From contig FQWG01000008.1 in NCBI GenBank assembly GCA_900129595.1, positions 1 through 64,000 of the forward strand: a stretch of DNA of 64,000 nt, in the 5' to 3' direction. A program made the translations under genes and the position numbers. This stretch comes from Flavobacterium frigidimaris. Lineage in GTDB: Bacteria > Bacteroidota > Bacteroidia > Flavobacteriales > Flavobacteriaceae. Of this stretch, positions 40,687 through 50,632 are shown in pieces; the first letter of the stretch is position 1, and every line of letters starts with the position of its first letter. The notes beneath the pieces were generated by a model. That model was not told where the DNA came from, searched no databases, and saw only the letters and a list, made by a program, of their open reading frames with translations.

Positions 40687-43600
40687 TTAATCAAATCGCT
40701 CTTTGTATTTTTTGAATAAAGTATTCATTACTAAAAGAACTACTCCAACACCCAATAAAACCAAGGCCCTAATTAGGAAATCAGCATTTGACAAATCGAA
40801 AAACATAAGTCGGATTACGCAAACTCCAACTAAGGAGAGCGAAACGTAACGGAAGTATTTTTCTTTCAGGATAATTCCGAGTATTAGCAATCCTAAAGAT
40901 TCTAAAATCCAGAAGAAAGTTAAAATTCCTTTGTCGAACGAGAGAAACAAAAACAATCCGATGCTAAATGTCGCAGGATAAATAATAATACTGTTTCTGA
41001 AACTGAAGTCTTCAATATATTTATAAATAATAAAGATGTATAAGGCCAACAGGACAAATATGATCAGATAAACAAATTCGAATTTAGATTCGTAATACGT
41101 GAAACTAATAAATGCCAAATGGAAATTTGCCAATAGATAATACACAATACTGATTTCTTTTTTGTTCCCTATTTTTTTATAGTAAAGACAAAGGTTTACT
41201 ATGGCTGTTGCTGCCCAAAATACCGGAAGCCATTTGTGTTCTAATTGCGAGAACATAATGATAGAAAGCCAAATATTGATAACGATTTGGTAATCTATTC
41301 TAAGTGATTTTATAAACTCTTTTTTGTTCATCAGCAGCACTAAAACAATCAATAAAACAATGCTGGAAAGTTGTAAAACCCACGCCAACAATGTAAAATC
41401 ATTTAGTTCCCGGATACTGTAAAAAACAGAAGTCAAAAGAGACAAAAGTCCGATAATGATCACGGATTCCGGAATCAATTCTATTTTTTTATATAAGATA
41501 AGACCAAAATTCAGGATGGCTAAAAGCATAAATAGTGGTGCCAAATAAATTACCTCTACCTGAATAAGTACTAAAGCGATTACCCACAGGTTCTGAATAA
41601 TGGGCAAAAATGCAATAAACATTTTACCGTCTTCTCTCTGGCTTTTCATTTGCAGGTAACTATAACCAACAGATAATAAAACAGTTATTGCCTGTGTCGC
41701 ATACAAAATATTTTCACTCACTGTATTGGCTTCAAAAGCAGCTAAATAAAGGCTTAGAAATATCCCGCCAATTAAAAGCACAAAAGAGTAAATGTTATAA
41801 CGTTTAAGTCTGTCGATTTTTTGAAAAATCCCAAAAGTAACTAATGCCAGACCTCCTAAATAAACCGGAATATAATCGAGCTGAATACAGGAAAATCCAA
41901 AAACCAGAGCGTTAAAAAGAATGAGTTCTGAATTGATAACATTGAAATTCGCCCAGCCTGAAATAACAGCATTCGATTTGTTTCTGATTTTATCTGCAAA
42001 TAAAATATAAATTTCAATTAATGAAAGTCCTATGGCTATTAATCCTATTTCAGTATTGCTCAAAAATCGCGTATTGTATGCAAATAAAGCACTTCCAAAT
42101 ACTGAGAATGCAAGACAAAAACCGTAGAGCAGGACCTGATTATCTTTCGTAAGGGTTTTTCGTTTGAACTGAATCCATAAAAACTCGTGATTGAGTAAAG
42201 CGATAGCAAACCATCCAAAAATCTGGATAATAGTATACGGTGCTAAATATTTATACGACAGCGAAATTAGCAATAGATTAATACCAATGATTCCGATAGT
42301 TTTGACAACCGATTCATCATTGTACAATAATTTCACAAACCAGTTAAACGTTACTACAATCATAATTCCTAAAGCAAAGACAATATCCAGATTCGATTTT
42401 GGCTCTGTGAGGGTCAACATTAATCCTGTGGCAATGGTGATGATTAAAAAGGTAAATCTTCCAAAATCAAAAGTATTTGTTTTGAATCTGAATCGTAAAA
42501 GGCACCACAATAAAGCGATAAATAAAAGCGGATAATAAAACGAAATTTCGATCGTATGGTACCAGCTTACAAAAAACAATATGGAGAACAGCACGGAGAA
42601 AATTCCGTTTAAACTCAAATCTTTTTTAAAGACAAAAGAGTCAATTTCGAGATATTCTTTTTTGACAGCACAAAAAACAGCAACTAATAATGTTATGAAT
42701 GTCATGAAAATGACCGTGGCAAATGAGTTTGTAATGTGGGCTGGCTCAAAAGACGGATTGATGCACGTCAGAAAAAATACTAAAGTCATCAGGCAGAAAA
42801 CGTGATTGAGCACTAAAAATATTTTGTGCAACAGCACTTCTTTGCTTTTGTAAACGACAAACAGACAAGCGATCACCAAAAGGTACAATGCACAAGCAAT
42901 AATATCATAACCTACTTTCCAATCATTGAGCATGATGATACTTAACGCAAAGAGTATAAACGAAACCATTCCATCTAAATGGTACAGCCAGATAATCTTT
43001 TTCTTTCTGGCAAAAAGAGTTGCACAAAGACAAAGGATTGCGGCGGTAAATAAAACGAAAATTTTGATTTTGCTTCCCGTAGAATGTAAAATTAAGCCCA
43101 AAGCAAATAAAACCCAATTGACAAGATGCGTTATAAAAGCAATTCGGTCGAAACGGGTATTGGTGTAAATACTGCGATACTGCATGTACATACAACTTAC
43201 TGAAACCAAAACAATACCAAGTATCGCAAAGATATTCTGAGACGGACTTAAAATACTTGTTCCTTGTGTAAACCAAATGTCAAATATTATAAAGGCGGAA
43301 ATAACGATCAATAAATGATATTCCCATTTTTCTTTATACGATAAAATTATTCCTGCTGTTGCCGTTAACGACGCCAATAAAAATGTTATCAGGAGTTTCT
43401 CGGGAATTACACATAAAATAAGGAAACTCAGTATTACGTGAAGGGATAAAAAAGTCTGCTGCTTTATGATATAACCTACGTATAAATTGATTGCGATCCC
43501 AATCCCGATGAGCGAATATGCGAGCGGAATATTATGTATAAAAGTGAGCGCCGGAATTTGTGATGCACCAAAACAGCCAAACAAAAACAAACTTGCTCCG

Positions 43601-44352
43601 GCACTGCGAAGCCAAAGTCCTGTCTTAAGCCATTTTTCCTTTTTCTGCAGGAAATAATACGACCCCGCTAAAATTCCCGCGTAAAGCCACAGAATCAGAA
43701 TTCTGAACATTGGCGAAACTTTCATGGCGGTATAAATACTAAGGTAGCCAATTCCTAAAACCATAATGGCTGTTCCTAAAATTCCGGTCCAGTTTTCGGC
43801 AAATTGCTGTTCGAGTTTTTTTATTAGAATCGAAAAAGCACTTTCTACATACACTTCTTCTTCGTATTTCTGAGGTTCAGGCTTTTCTTCTGCTTCATAT
43901 AACTCCTGAGTTTGTTGCTTTTCGATATTTTCTACCGGTTCCGGTGTCTTTATTTCTGCAATATTTTCTTTTTTGTCATTGATATAAATCGTTGGACTTT
44001 CTATACTCAGAGCTAGTTTTTCAAGAACTTCTTCAGGTATTGTATCTTTCTCATTTTGGACAACTTCCTCCACAACAGGATCGGTAACGGATATAATTGG
44101 CGGAGGAACTTCCTGAGTTTGTTGGGGAATTATTTCTATTTTCTCTACTTTTGGCGCTATCGTTTCAGCAACAAAATCCGGCTGTGTGATTTGCTTTTTG
44201 ATCTCCTCGATCTCTTTTCTCAAAGAGTTGTAATCTTCTTTATTCTTTCTACAGAGAGAATCCAGGTATTCGTTTTCCTTTTTTAAATTGGAAAAATTAT
44301 TAAACAAAATAACAATACAGGCGATTAATGCCAAAAGAATAAAATTCTCCAT
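40687..44352 (-). CDS. Giant DUF2339 membrane protein
   Basis: A 1221-aa protein with an N-terminal helix, a coiled-coil and proline/glutamate-rich linker (about residues 20-160) and then roughly 30 hydrophobic segments to the C-terminus. The DUF2339 family shares this very large polytopic architecture; no function is known. The C-terminus is basic. It stands alone between two repeat-bearing spacers (40256-40686 and 44353-44675) and, being a common Bacteroidota core-like protein, is probably not part of the glycan locus although it sits inside it. Confidence 0.8.
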   Translation of the reverse strand: MENFILLALIACIVILFNNFSNLKKENEYLDSLCRKNKEDYNSLRKEIEEIKKQITQPDFVAETIAPKVEKIEIIPQQTQEVPPPIISVTDPVVEEVVQNEKDTIPEEVLEKLALSIESPTIYINDKKENIAEIKTPEPVENIEKQQTQELYEAEEKPEPQKYEEEVYVESAFSILIKKLEQQFAENWTGILGTAIMVLGIGYLSIYTAMKVSPMFRILILWLYAGILAGSYYFLQKKEKWLKTGLWLRSAGASLFLFGCFGASQIPALTFIHNIPLAYSLIGIGIAINLYVGYIIKQQTFLSLHVILSFLILCVIPEKLLITFLLASLTATAGIILSYKEKWEYHLLIVISAFIIFDIWFTQGTSILSPSQNIFAILGIVLVSVSCMYMQYRSIYTNTRFDRIAFITHLVNWVLFALGLILHSTGSKIKIFVLFTAAILCLCATLFARKKKIIWLYHLDGMVSFILFALSIIMLNDWKVGYDIIACALYLLVIACLFVVYKSKEVLLHKIFLVLNHVFCLMTLVFFLTCINPSFEPAHITNSFATVIFMTFITLLVAVFCAVKKEYLEIDSFVFKKDLSLNGIFSVLFSILFFVSWYHTIEISFYYPLLFIALLWCLLRFRFKTNTFDFGRFTFLIITIATGLMLTLTEPKSNLDIVFALGIMIVVTFNWFVKLLYNDESVVKTIGIIGINLLLISLSYKYLAPYTIIQIFGWFAIALLNHEFLWIQFKRKTLTKDNQVLLYGFCLAFSVFGSALFAYNTRFLSNTEIGLIAIGLSLIEIYILFADKIRNKSNAVISGWANFNVINSELILFNALVFGFSCIQLDYIPVYLGGLALVTFGIFQKIDRLKRYNIYSFVLLIGGIFLSLYLAAFEANTVSENILYATQAITVLLSVGYSYLQMKSQREDGKMFIAFLPIIQNLWVIALVLIQVEVIYLAPLFMLLAILNFGLILYKKIELIPESVIIIGLLSLLTSVFYSIRELNDFTLLAWVLQLSSIVLLIVLVLLMNKKEFIKSLRIDYQIVINIWLSIIMFSQLEHKWLPVFWAATAIVNLCLYYKKIGNKKEISIVYYLLANFHLAFISFTYYESKFEFVYLIIFVLLALYIFIIYKYIEDFSFRNSIIIYPATFSIGLFLFLSFDKGILTFFWILESLGLLILGIILKEKYFRYVSLSLVGVCVIRLMFFDLSNADFLIRALVLLGVGVVLLVMNTLFKKYKERFD

Positions 44353-44675
44353 AGTATAAATTTAGAATCGGCTAATGTAAGAATTATACTTTTAAATCAA
44401 TTTTAAAAAAAGTTTTTCTCCTTTTAAGGTCTGTTTTTTGCGTTTAGTGTTAACATTTGCAGATAATGCATTGAACACTATAATAGTTCATTACGAAATG
44501 CACTAATTATCACGAATTTGATTATGATGAATTGATACAATTTGTGGCAAAAAAAATACCTGCAGTATTTGCCTGCTTTGCTTTTGCCACAGATTTCACA
44601 GATTAAAATGATTACTCTTTTTGGAATCATTTTAATCTGTGGCAATAAAAAGAAGCAATTTGTAAAAAAAACAGA
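44353..44675. other. 323-base intergenic region with hairpin and repeat words
   Basis: No coding frame. It holds a CACGAATT/AATTTGTGGC repeat segment at about 44494-44550 that resembles the repeat units at 40481-40673, then the long hairpin at 44597-44641, next to the HTCS stop codon. The left half is AT-rich upstream sequence of the DUF2339 gene. Confidence 0.6.
44597..44641. repeat. Perfect 17-bp hairpin downstream of the HTCS gene
   Basis: CACAGATTAAAATGATT (44597-44613) pairs exactly with AATCATTTTAATCTGTG (44625-44641), loop 11 bases. The arms carry the word GCCACAGATT / AATCTGTGGC and are continuous with related repeats nearby. It is 35 bases past the HTCS stop; no T-run follows on the minus strand. 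Confidence 0.75.
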
Positions 44676-47600
44676 TCAATTTATCAATTTACTTGGCGGG
44701 AAACCAAACTGCTTTTTGAAACATCTGCTGAAATACAACGGATCATTAAATCCAACTAAATTGGTGACTTCCGAAACATTGTATTTTTTGGTTTTTAGAA
44801 GCTCTGCCGCTTTTTTCAAACGAATTGTCCTGATAAATTCATTGGGGGCCAAATCTGTCAATTCTTTGATTTTTCGGTATAATTTAGAGGAACTTACCCC
44901 CAGTTTATCGCATAGAAATTCTGTCGACAGCTCTACTTCACTCAGATTATCATTGATTAATGTTGTGATTTTTTCCATAAACTCCTCATCAATTGGTGAA
45001 TGCGTCAATAAACTTATTTTACTTTCTACTTCACCGGAGAATTTTACTTTGAGCTCTAATCTCGACTTAATAATATTTTCAATAACCGTTTTTAGCAATA
45101 AAGGTTCAAAAGGCTTTACTAAATAACCGTCTGCGCCCATATCATATCCTTTTACCTTATCTGTGTTTTCAGCTAATGCGGTTAATAAAACAACCGGAAT
45201 ATGACTGATAAATTCATCGCTTTTTAGCTCTTTACAAAATTCTAATCCTGTCATAACAGGCATCATGACATCTGCAACACATAAAATAGGTTTTATTTGT
45301 CGGCAGATTTTCAGGCCTTCTTCACCGTTTTCGGCATCATAAACTTTATAATAATCTGACAAATAATCGACGAGATATTTTCGAAGTTCGATATTGTCTT
45401 CTATAACCAGTATTTTCTCTTTTAGTTCTGTATTCTGGATAATTTTTTTAGCTGCTTTTTCAGGAATAAGCATGCTTAGATTATCATTTTTCAAAGCATA
45501 TTCAAATACTTCTTTACTGTCGTAAGAGGCACGATCTATTGGAATCTCAACTCTAAAAGTACTTCCTTTTCCCGGTGTACTTTCTACAGCTACAAATCCT
45601 TTATGAAGCGCCACCAATGATTTGACTAACGACAAACCAATTCCCGATCCCGTATTATTTGCTTTGCTGTTTGTGGCCTGATAAAATCGTTTGAAGATTT
45701 TTTCCTGACTTTTCAACGGGATTCCAATTCCATCGTCACTTACTTCAATAATTAATACGCCTTCTGTTCCTGATTTTAGTCTCAGAAACAAATCTACATT
45801 TCCATATTTGTTGGTGAATTTTAAGGCATTAGACAAGAGGTTATAAAGAATCTTATCGTATTTGTCATTATCAATCCAACCGTTAATACTGTCAACTTCG
45901 GCAATAAAATTTAATTTGATTTTCTTGTTGTAGGCCATTTCTTTGTACGAATCAAAGATATTTTTTGAATACACCAGAATATCCGTTTTTGAAACTTTAA
46001 GTTTTAATTCGCCTGATTGTGCTTTTCTAAAATCGAGCACCTGATTGACAAGGTTCAAAAGTCTGCTGGCATTCTGATAAATAAGATTGTACCTGCTTTT
46101 TTCGTATTCGGTTGCATTGCTGTTATTTTCATCTAATAACTGCTTGGCCGGACCTAAAATAAGTGTCAACGGCGTTCTTAATTCATGCGAGATATTGGTA
46201 AAAAACCTTAGTTTTTCATTGTTCAGCTTTACATCGTGTTCCCTGTTTACTTTTTCAGTAAGCAATTCCTGTTTTAGACGGATACGGTGTTTAATCTCTC
46301 TTCGAATAAAATAAAAAATACAGGAAAGTACTAAAATAAACAGCACAAATGAAGTGGGTGTAAGCCAGAAAGGCGGCAAAATCTTAATTTGATACGATAC
46401 AACTTTACTCCAGTGTCCGTCACTATTGCTCGATTTTATTTTAAAAACATATTTACCCGGATAAAGATTGGTGTACTGAACAATTCTGGAGTTACTATTG
46501 ACTGTAATCCAATGTTTATCAAAACCTTCCAGCATGTATTGAAACTTATTGAGCTTTTCGTTTGCAAATGAAGGTGTCGAAAACTGAAGCGAAAAATTGC
46601 GGTTTTTATAGTTGAGTTCTACTTCTTTGCCATAATTCAGATCTTTCAAAAGCGGAATCTGTCCATTGATTTCCATGTCGGGAAATACCTCTTCGTTCTG
46701 AATTTTAAATTCGGTAATAACCGGTTCCGGCGACCATTTATTTCTTTTCATTGCCTGTGGAGAAAAAGAAATAATGCCGTTTTTACCTCCTAAATAAATA
46801 GTTGTATTATTGAAATTGAAAAAACCGCCGGAGCTAAAAACATCGAGCCTGTTCCCACTATTGACATGATAAATATTGATGTCTTTCAAGTCTGATTTTA
46901 CCCAGGCGATACTATTGTTATTGATGTTGAGCCATAAATTTCCGTTTACATCAGATACCATATCTGTAATCCACTTGCCGGACAATTCCTTAAAATTATT
47001 AACGGTTGTAAAACTGTTCTTTTTAGCCTCATAAAAACATAATCCAAAACGGGTTGAAGCCCATATTCTGCCTTTATTGTCTACAATAATATCGCTGACA
47101 TTGTCTTCATGCGGTAAAGCGTTTTCTTTTTTAGAAAGTGTTTTATACGTTTCTATTTTACCGGATGGGTAATGGTATCGTACGACGCCTGTTTCTGTAG
47201 CAAACCATACATTTCCTTTGCTGTCTTTTTCGATGGCATTAATCTGAAAACCGGGTAATAATTTGCCTTTGGATGTCTGAATTTCTAAAGTTTTAGTATT
47301 CAGTATAACAGCTCCTTCTCCAAATGATCCAACAATAACCGACTGCTCGTTTATTTTATTAAATGCAAATACGGGCGATGTATCAAAACCAACACTAATT
47401 TCTTTTGATGAATTGGTACTGTAATTATAAACCAGCACATTGCCATCCCAAAGACCGCAATAAAAAATCCTGCCATCATCGGAGTAAATACTGGCAATAT
47501 CTTTTGATTTATCGTGCAGCGGGACAAATCCTTTGGCGCTCGAAATAAAAAGTCCGTTATGACTTGTGACCACAATTACTTTTCCGTCGTAGGTTTTAGA

Positions 47601-48716
47601 AAAGCCACGTATACGAGGCGCCTGATTGCCTATAAAACGGGAGATATCTTTGTTGAGTGTAAACTGATTTTCATACGGATCGTACTTATCCAAACCATCT
47701 TCGGTTCCTATCCATAAAACGCCTGATGCATCAAAATAAAGTGCCGAAACTAAATTATCTACTATCGAAGTATCATCTGATAATATAGAATAGTACCATT
47801 TATAATCGCCGGTTTTAATGTCTTCTAACTGTTTGCAAACTAATAATCCGCCTAAAGTTCCTACCCAATATTTACCATCCGGTGCCTGTGCAACCGACAA
47901 AAAATAAGGCCCTAAACTGCCTCTGATTTCTTTGTTTTCGATATATAAATTAATAAACTGATCGTTCTTTTTATCTAATTTATACAATCCTTCACGGGTT
48001 CCTATAAAAATATCAGACTTGGCGTCTTCGTAAATAAAATTGATATACGGGTTTTTGACGTTCGAATTGGGAACAGTAAGCGCATAATTATTCATTTTTA
48101 CAATCGTTCCTTTACTGTCGAAAGTTATTTTTGCTACTGAACCTTTGTCATAACTTCCAATCCAGATATTGCCTTTTTTGTCTTCAAAGATTTCTTTTAC
48201 ATAGTCAAAACCTTTTATCGGGATTTTTTCGAATCTGTTTTCTTTCAGGAAAAACATATAGACTCCTTTGGTTTTGGTTCCTACCCAGACTCTTTTGAAT
48301 TTATCTACGTGAACCGAGCGAATCTCTTCCTCGGGCAGGCTGTTGGGATTGTTTTTTTGTTTGAGAAAAGTCACAAAAACCTGCGTGTCCATTTTAAAAA
48401 GGGTTAGTCCTTTTCTGGTGCCTATCCACAAATGATTCGATGCTTCATCAAGTTCTAAAGCAGTTATATCATCGTTTTTTAACTTATTTGTACCGGAAGC
48501 AGTACTCAGATAATTTTTGAATTGATATCCGTCGAAACGATTCAGTCCGGCAAATGTTCCAAACCACAAAAAGCCCTTTTTATCCTGCACAATATGTCTC
48601 ACAGAATTATGAGACAAGCCATTATTGTCATTATAATGCGTAAATTTTATACTCTGCGAATTAGAATAAAAAAACGCAATCAAACAAAAAAATAAGATAT
48701 AGGGATTCTGTTTCAT
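44676..48716 (-). CDS. Hybrid two-component system sensor/regulator (HTCS)
   Basis: A 1346-aa one-protein signalling system that controls glycan loci in Bacteroidota. Order of parts: signal sequence 1-20; repeated two-component-regulator propeller segments (W-F-G-T-F-A-G-L-N-R-F-D-G at about 50, and similar V-W-I-G-T, I-W-I-G-S, L-W-I-G-T units) to about 700; a Y_Y_Y domain near 720-790; a membrane helix at about 790-815; a HisKA domain with H844 in H-E-L-R-T-P; an HATPase domain with N-box around 960 and D-D-G-I-G-I-P and G-S-G-I-G-L-S motifs; a receiver domain from about 1101 with phospho-acceptor D1149; and an AraC-type HTH at about 1260-1346. The ligand is usually an oligosaccharide released from the target glycan. 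It lies 53 bases after the phosphoesterase gene in the same direction, so the regulator is the distal gene of that operon. Confidence 0.95.
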   Translation of the reverse strand: MKQNPYILFFCLIAFFYSNSQSIKFTHYNDNNGLSHNSVRHIVQDKKGFLWFGTFAGLNRFDGYQFKNYLSTASGTNKLKNDDITALELDEASNHLWIGTRKGLTLFKMDTQVFVTFLKQKNNPNSLPEEEIRSVHVDKFKRVWVGTKTKGVYMFFLKENRFEKIPIKGFDYVKEIFEDKKGNIWIGSYDKGSVAKITFDSKGTIVKMNNYALTVPNSNVKNPYINFIYEDAKSDIFIGTREGLYKLDKKNDQFINLYIENKEIRGSLGPYFLSVAQAPDGKYWVGTLGGLLVCKQLEDIKTGDYKWYYSILSDDTSIVDNLVSALYFDASGVLWIGTEDGLDKYDPYENQFTLNKDISRFIGNQAPRIRGFSKTYDGKVIVVTSHNGLFISSAKGFVPLHDKSKDIASIYSDDGRIFYCGLWDGNVLVYNYSTNSSKEISVGFDTSPVFAFNKINEQSVIVGSFGEGAVILNTKTLEIQTSKGKLLPGFQINAIEKDSKGNVWFATETGVVRYHYPSGKIETYKTLSKKENALPHEDNVSDIIVDNKGRIWASTRFGLCFYEAKKNSFTTVNNFKELSGKWITDMVSDVNGNLWLNINNNSIAWVKSDLKDINIYHVNSGNRLDVFSSGGFFNFNNTTIYLGGKNGIISFSPQAMKRNKWSPEPVITEFKIQNEEVFPDMEINGQIPLLKDLNYGKEVELNYKNRNFSLQFSTPSFANEKLNKFQYMLEGFDKHWITVNSNSRIVQYTNLYPGKYVFKIKSSNSDGHWSKVVSYQIKILPPFWLTPTSFVLFILVLSCIFYFIRREIKHRIRLKQELLTEKVNREHDVKLNNEKLRFFTNISHELRTPLTLILGPAKQLLDENNSNATEYEKSRYNLIYQNASRLLNLVNQVLDFRKAQSGELKLKVSKTDILVYSKNIFDSYKEMAYNKKIKLNFIAEVDSINGWIDNDKYDKILYNLLSNALKFTNKYGNVDLFLRLKSGTEGVLIIEVSDDGIGIPLKSQEKIFKRFYQATNSKANNTGSGIGLSLVKSLVALHKGFVAVESTPGKGSTFRVEIPIDRASYDSKEVFEYALKNDNLSMLIPEKAAKKIIQNTELKEKILVIEDNIELRKYLVDYLSDYYKVYDAENGEEGLKICRQIKPILCVADVMMPVMTGLEFCKELKSDEFISHIPVVLLTALAENTDKVKGYDMGADGYLVKPFEPLLLKTVIENIIKSRLELKVKFSGEVESKISLLTHSPIDEEFMEKITTLINDNLSEVELSTEFLCDKLGVSSSKLYRKIKELTDLAPNEFIRTIRLKKAAELLKTKKYNVSEVTNLVGFNDPLYFSRCFKKQFGFPPSKLIN

Positions 48717-48769
48717 AAAATGAATTATAACTGCAATATACTCTTTTAGATTAAATTATTATTATCTTT

Positions 48770-50599
48770 TTAAGGAGTTATTCGTTCAATTTTATTGGTT
48801 TTTAAGTTAATTTTAAAATGATCCGCAGGCTGTCCTTTCATGGTTTTCAAAAATATTGCAGACCATAACACGAGATTTTTATCATTTGATTTTTCTAGCG
48901 CTCTGCAGACTATTTCATATTGTTTTAATCTGCTGCTTCCTATTTCGGGAAGTGCTAATTCGTCTGCATTTTTTAATCGGTAAAAATCAAATATCATATC
49001 AAAACCGTTCCATGTTTCAAAATCCCTAAGGGTTAAGGAATTAGATTTTAATGTTGCTGCAACTTCTGCATTATTTTTATGGAGAAGCAGTAAATCTTTT
49101 CCGGAAAGATCCTGAATTGATTTTAAAAATGCAGCCGGAAAATCTTCAGGCAAAAACCTGAGACGTACTAATTCTTTCAGATGCCATTCGGTAAAATTCT
49201 TATAGTCCTTAGCTTTCAAAACTTCTTTATTCCAAATAGCGGGACTTTTTATATTCTGCAAATGCGCATATTCTTGTTCATAAAAAGGGAATAAACTATT
49301 GAATTTTGAAACGGAACCTACTATTACGGTTTCTACCTCAACTTCTGAATCAGAATGAATCGTGAGTATTTTATACGCCGGCATGTAAGCCGCCAATGAT
49401 GGTGTCTGAATATTAAATAGCGTATTGCCTTTTGCAGTCGTCCGCACTCCTGTATCGTTGATGTGCATGTGCCCGCCAAAATGAATCTGAATTCCTGCAT
49501 CGGCAAATGTTTGGGCCACTTCTTCACTGGGAACTCTTGACAATTGCATTTTATCGGCACCAAAAAGCAATTTTAATTCTGGTGAGGCATCATTATTAAA
49601 ATCAACCAGAGGATAGTGACTAAAGGCGATTAGTATTTTTCCTTTTTGTCTGGCTTCTGCCGAGACTTTTTTTACCCAGTTGATCAAATGATTTTTATAA
49701 ATAAGCACATTATTATACCCAATACTGGCTCCGGAAAAATCATTGGGATTGTCTGCCTGACCAGATAAATTTTTATTGGGAACATAAGCATTGGCATCGA
49801 TTGCCAAAAGCCAGATCCCTTTTACGGGCTCGACCAAATAGCTCGCATCCGGAAGTGATAAATTGGTGTTTTTTACTGCATAGGTTCTTTTTTCAAGAAC
49901 AGATTCTGCTGTAGCTGTATCAAAATTATAGGTGTCGTACGTATAAGTTGAAAAAGGAGTTTCCCAATACCAATCTTTTTTTTGCGGAAAGAATCCAAAA
50001 GCAGCCATTTCGTTTAATGTCTCTTTGTATCCCCAGTTTTTTATGTCGGCTGTGATTATCGGGGCTAATTGATTATCCTGTTTTTTAAAATTGGTTTTAG
50101 AACTGCTGATAATTTGTTCCTGACCGTCTTTTCCCAAAAAATCAGTCTTTACAGCTTCTTGTGCAAAAGGTTTTACAGCATCGTGATTTCCTGTGGTTAC
50201 AAAAAACGACATGCCTTTCTCTTTTGCATACTGATCGAGTATTTTTCTCAGTCCGCGAACATGAACAGGTTGTCCGTCGTCGCTAAAATCGCCGGGAAGG
50301 ACAACCTGTTTAATGCCTCTTTTTGAGATATCATTTAATGCTTCTAAAAATGCAAAATAATTTTCATTGAAGATTCTGGTCGAATGCAATTGCGAACTCA
50401 TCGTTCTAATATTGGCATACTCCCCTGTTACAGGATTTTTGATTCCCTGATAATCATTGTCTTCAAATTTTGCAAAAATATCCTGTAAATGAGCATCGGC
50501 AATAAAGGCTATTTGTACAGCCTTTTTTTGATCTGTCTGTTTTGATTTACAGGCAAATAAAGAAAGTACTAGCACTATTAAACACGATACTCTTAACAT
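48770..50599 (-). CDS. Lipoprotein metallophosphoesterase
   Basis: A 609-aa protein with a lipoprotein signal peptide (M-L-R-V-S-C-L-I-V-L-V-L-S-L-F-A-C17). The calcineurin-like domain shows all five core motifs: I-A-D35-A-H37, L-P-G-D-F-S-D-D-G-Q, T-T-G-N-H-D-A-V, I-A-F-S-H-Y-P and F-G-G-H-M-H-I-N. It therefore should bind two metals and cleave a phosphate ester at the cell surface or periplasm. The C-terminal 200 residues are all-helical and unassigned. It belongs to the same transcript as the DUF4861 and HTCS genes (33 and 53 bases apart). Its presence in a glycan locus suggests a phosphorylated glycan or a phospholipid-linked one; the substrate is not known. Confidence 0.88.
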   Translation of the reverse strand: MLRVSCLIVLVLSLFACKSKQTDQKKAVQIAFIADAHLQDIFAKFEDNDYQGIKNPVTGEYANIRTMSSQLHSTRIFNENYFAFLEALNDISKRGIKQVVLPGDFSDDGQPVHVRGLRKILDQYAKEKGMSFFVTTGNHDAVKPFAQEAVKTDFLGKDGQEQIISSSKTNFKKQDNQLAPIITADIKNWGYKETLNEMAAFGFFPQKKDWYWETPFSTYTYDTYNFDTATAESVLEKRTYAVKNTNLSLPDASYLVEPVKGIWLLAIDANAYVPNKNLSGQADNPNDFSGASIGYNNVLIYKNHLINWVKKVSAEARQKGKILIAFSHYPLVDFNNDASPELKLLFGADKMQLSRVPSEEVAQTFADAGIQIHFGGHMHINDTGVRTTAKGNTLFNIQTPSLAAYMPAYKILTIHSDSEVEVETVIVGSVSKFNSLFPFYEQEYAHLQNIKSPAIWNKEVLKAKDYKNFTEWHLKELVRLRFLPEDFPAAFLKSIQDLSGKDLLLLHKNNAEVAATLKSNSLTLRDFETWNGFDMIFDFYRLKNADELALPEIGSSRLKQYEIVCRALEKSNDKNLVLWSAIFLKTMKGQPADHFKINLKTNKIERITP

Positions 50600-50632
50600 G
50601 TATTTTTATTTTTTATCTCAGAGATAGTCAGC

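Noticed and set aside
45300..47700. Small plus-strand frames inside the HTCS gene
   Set aside because: They lie opposite a well-defined multi-domain protein and show no recognised domain or start signal.
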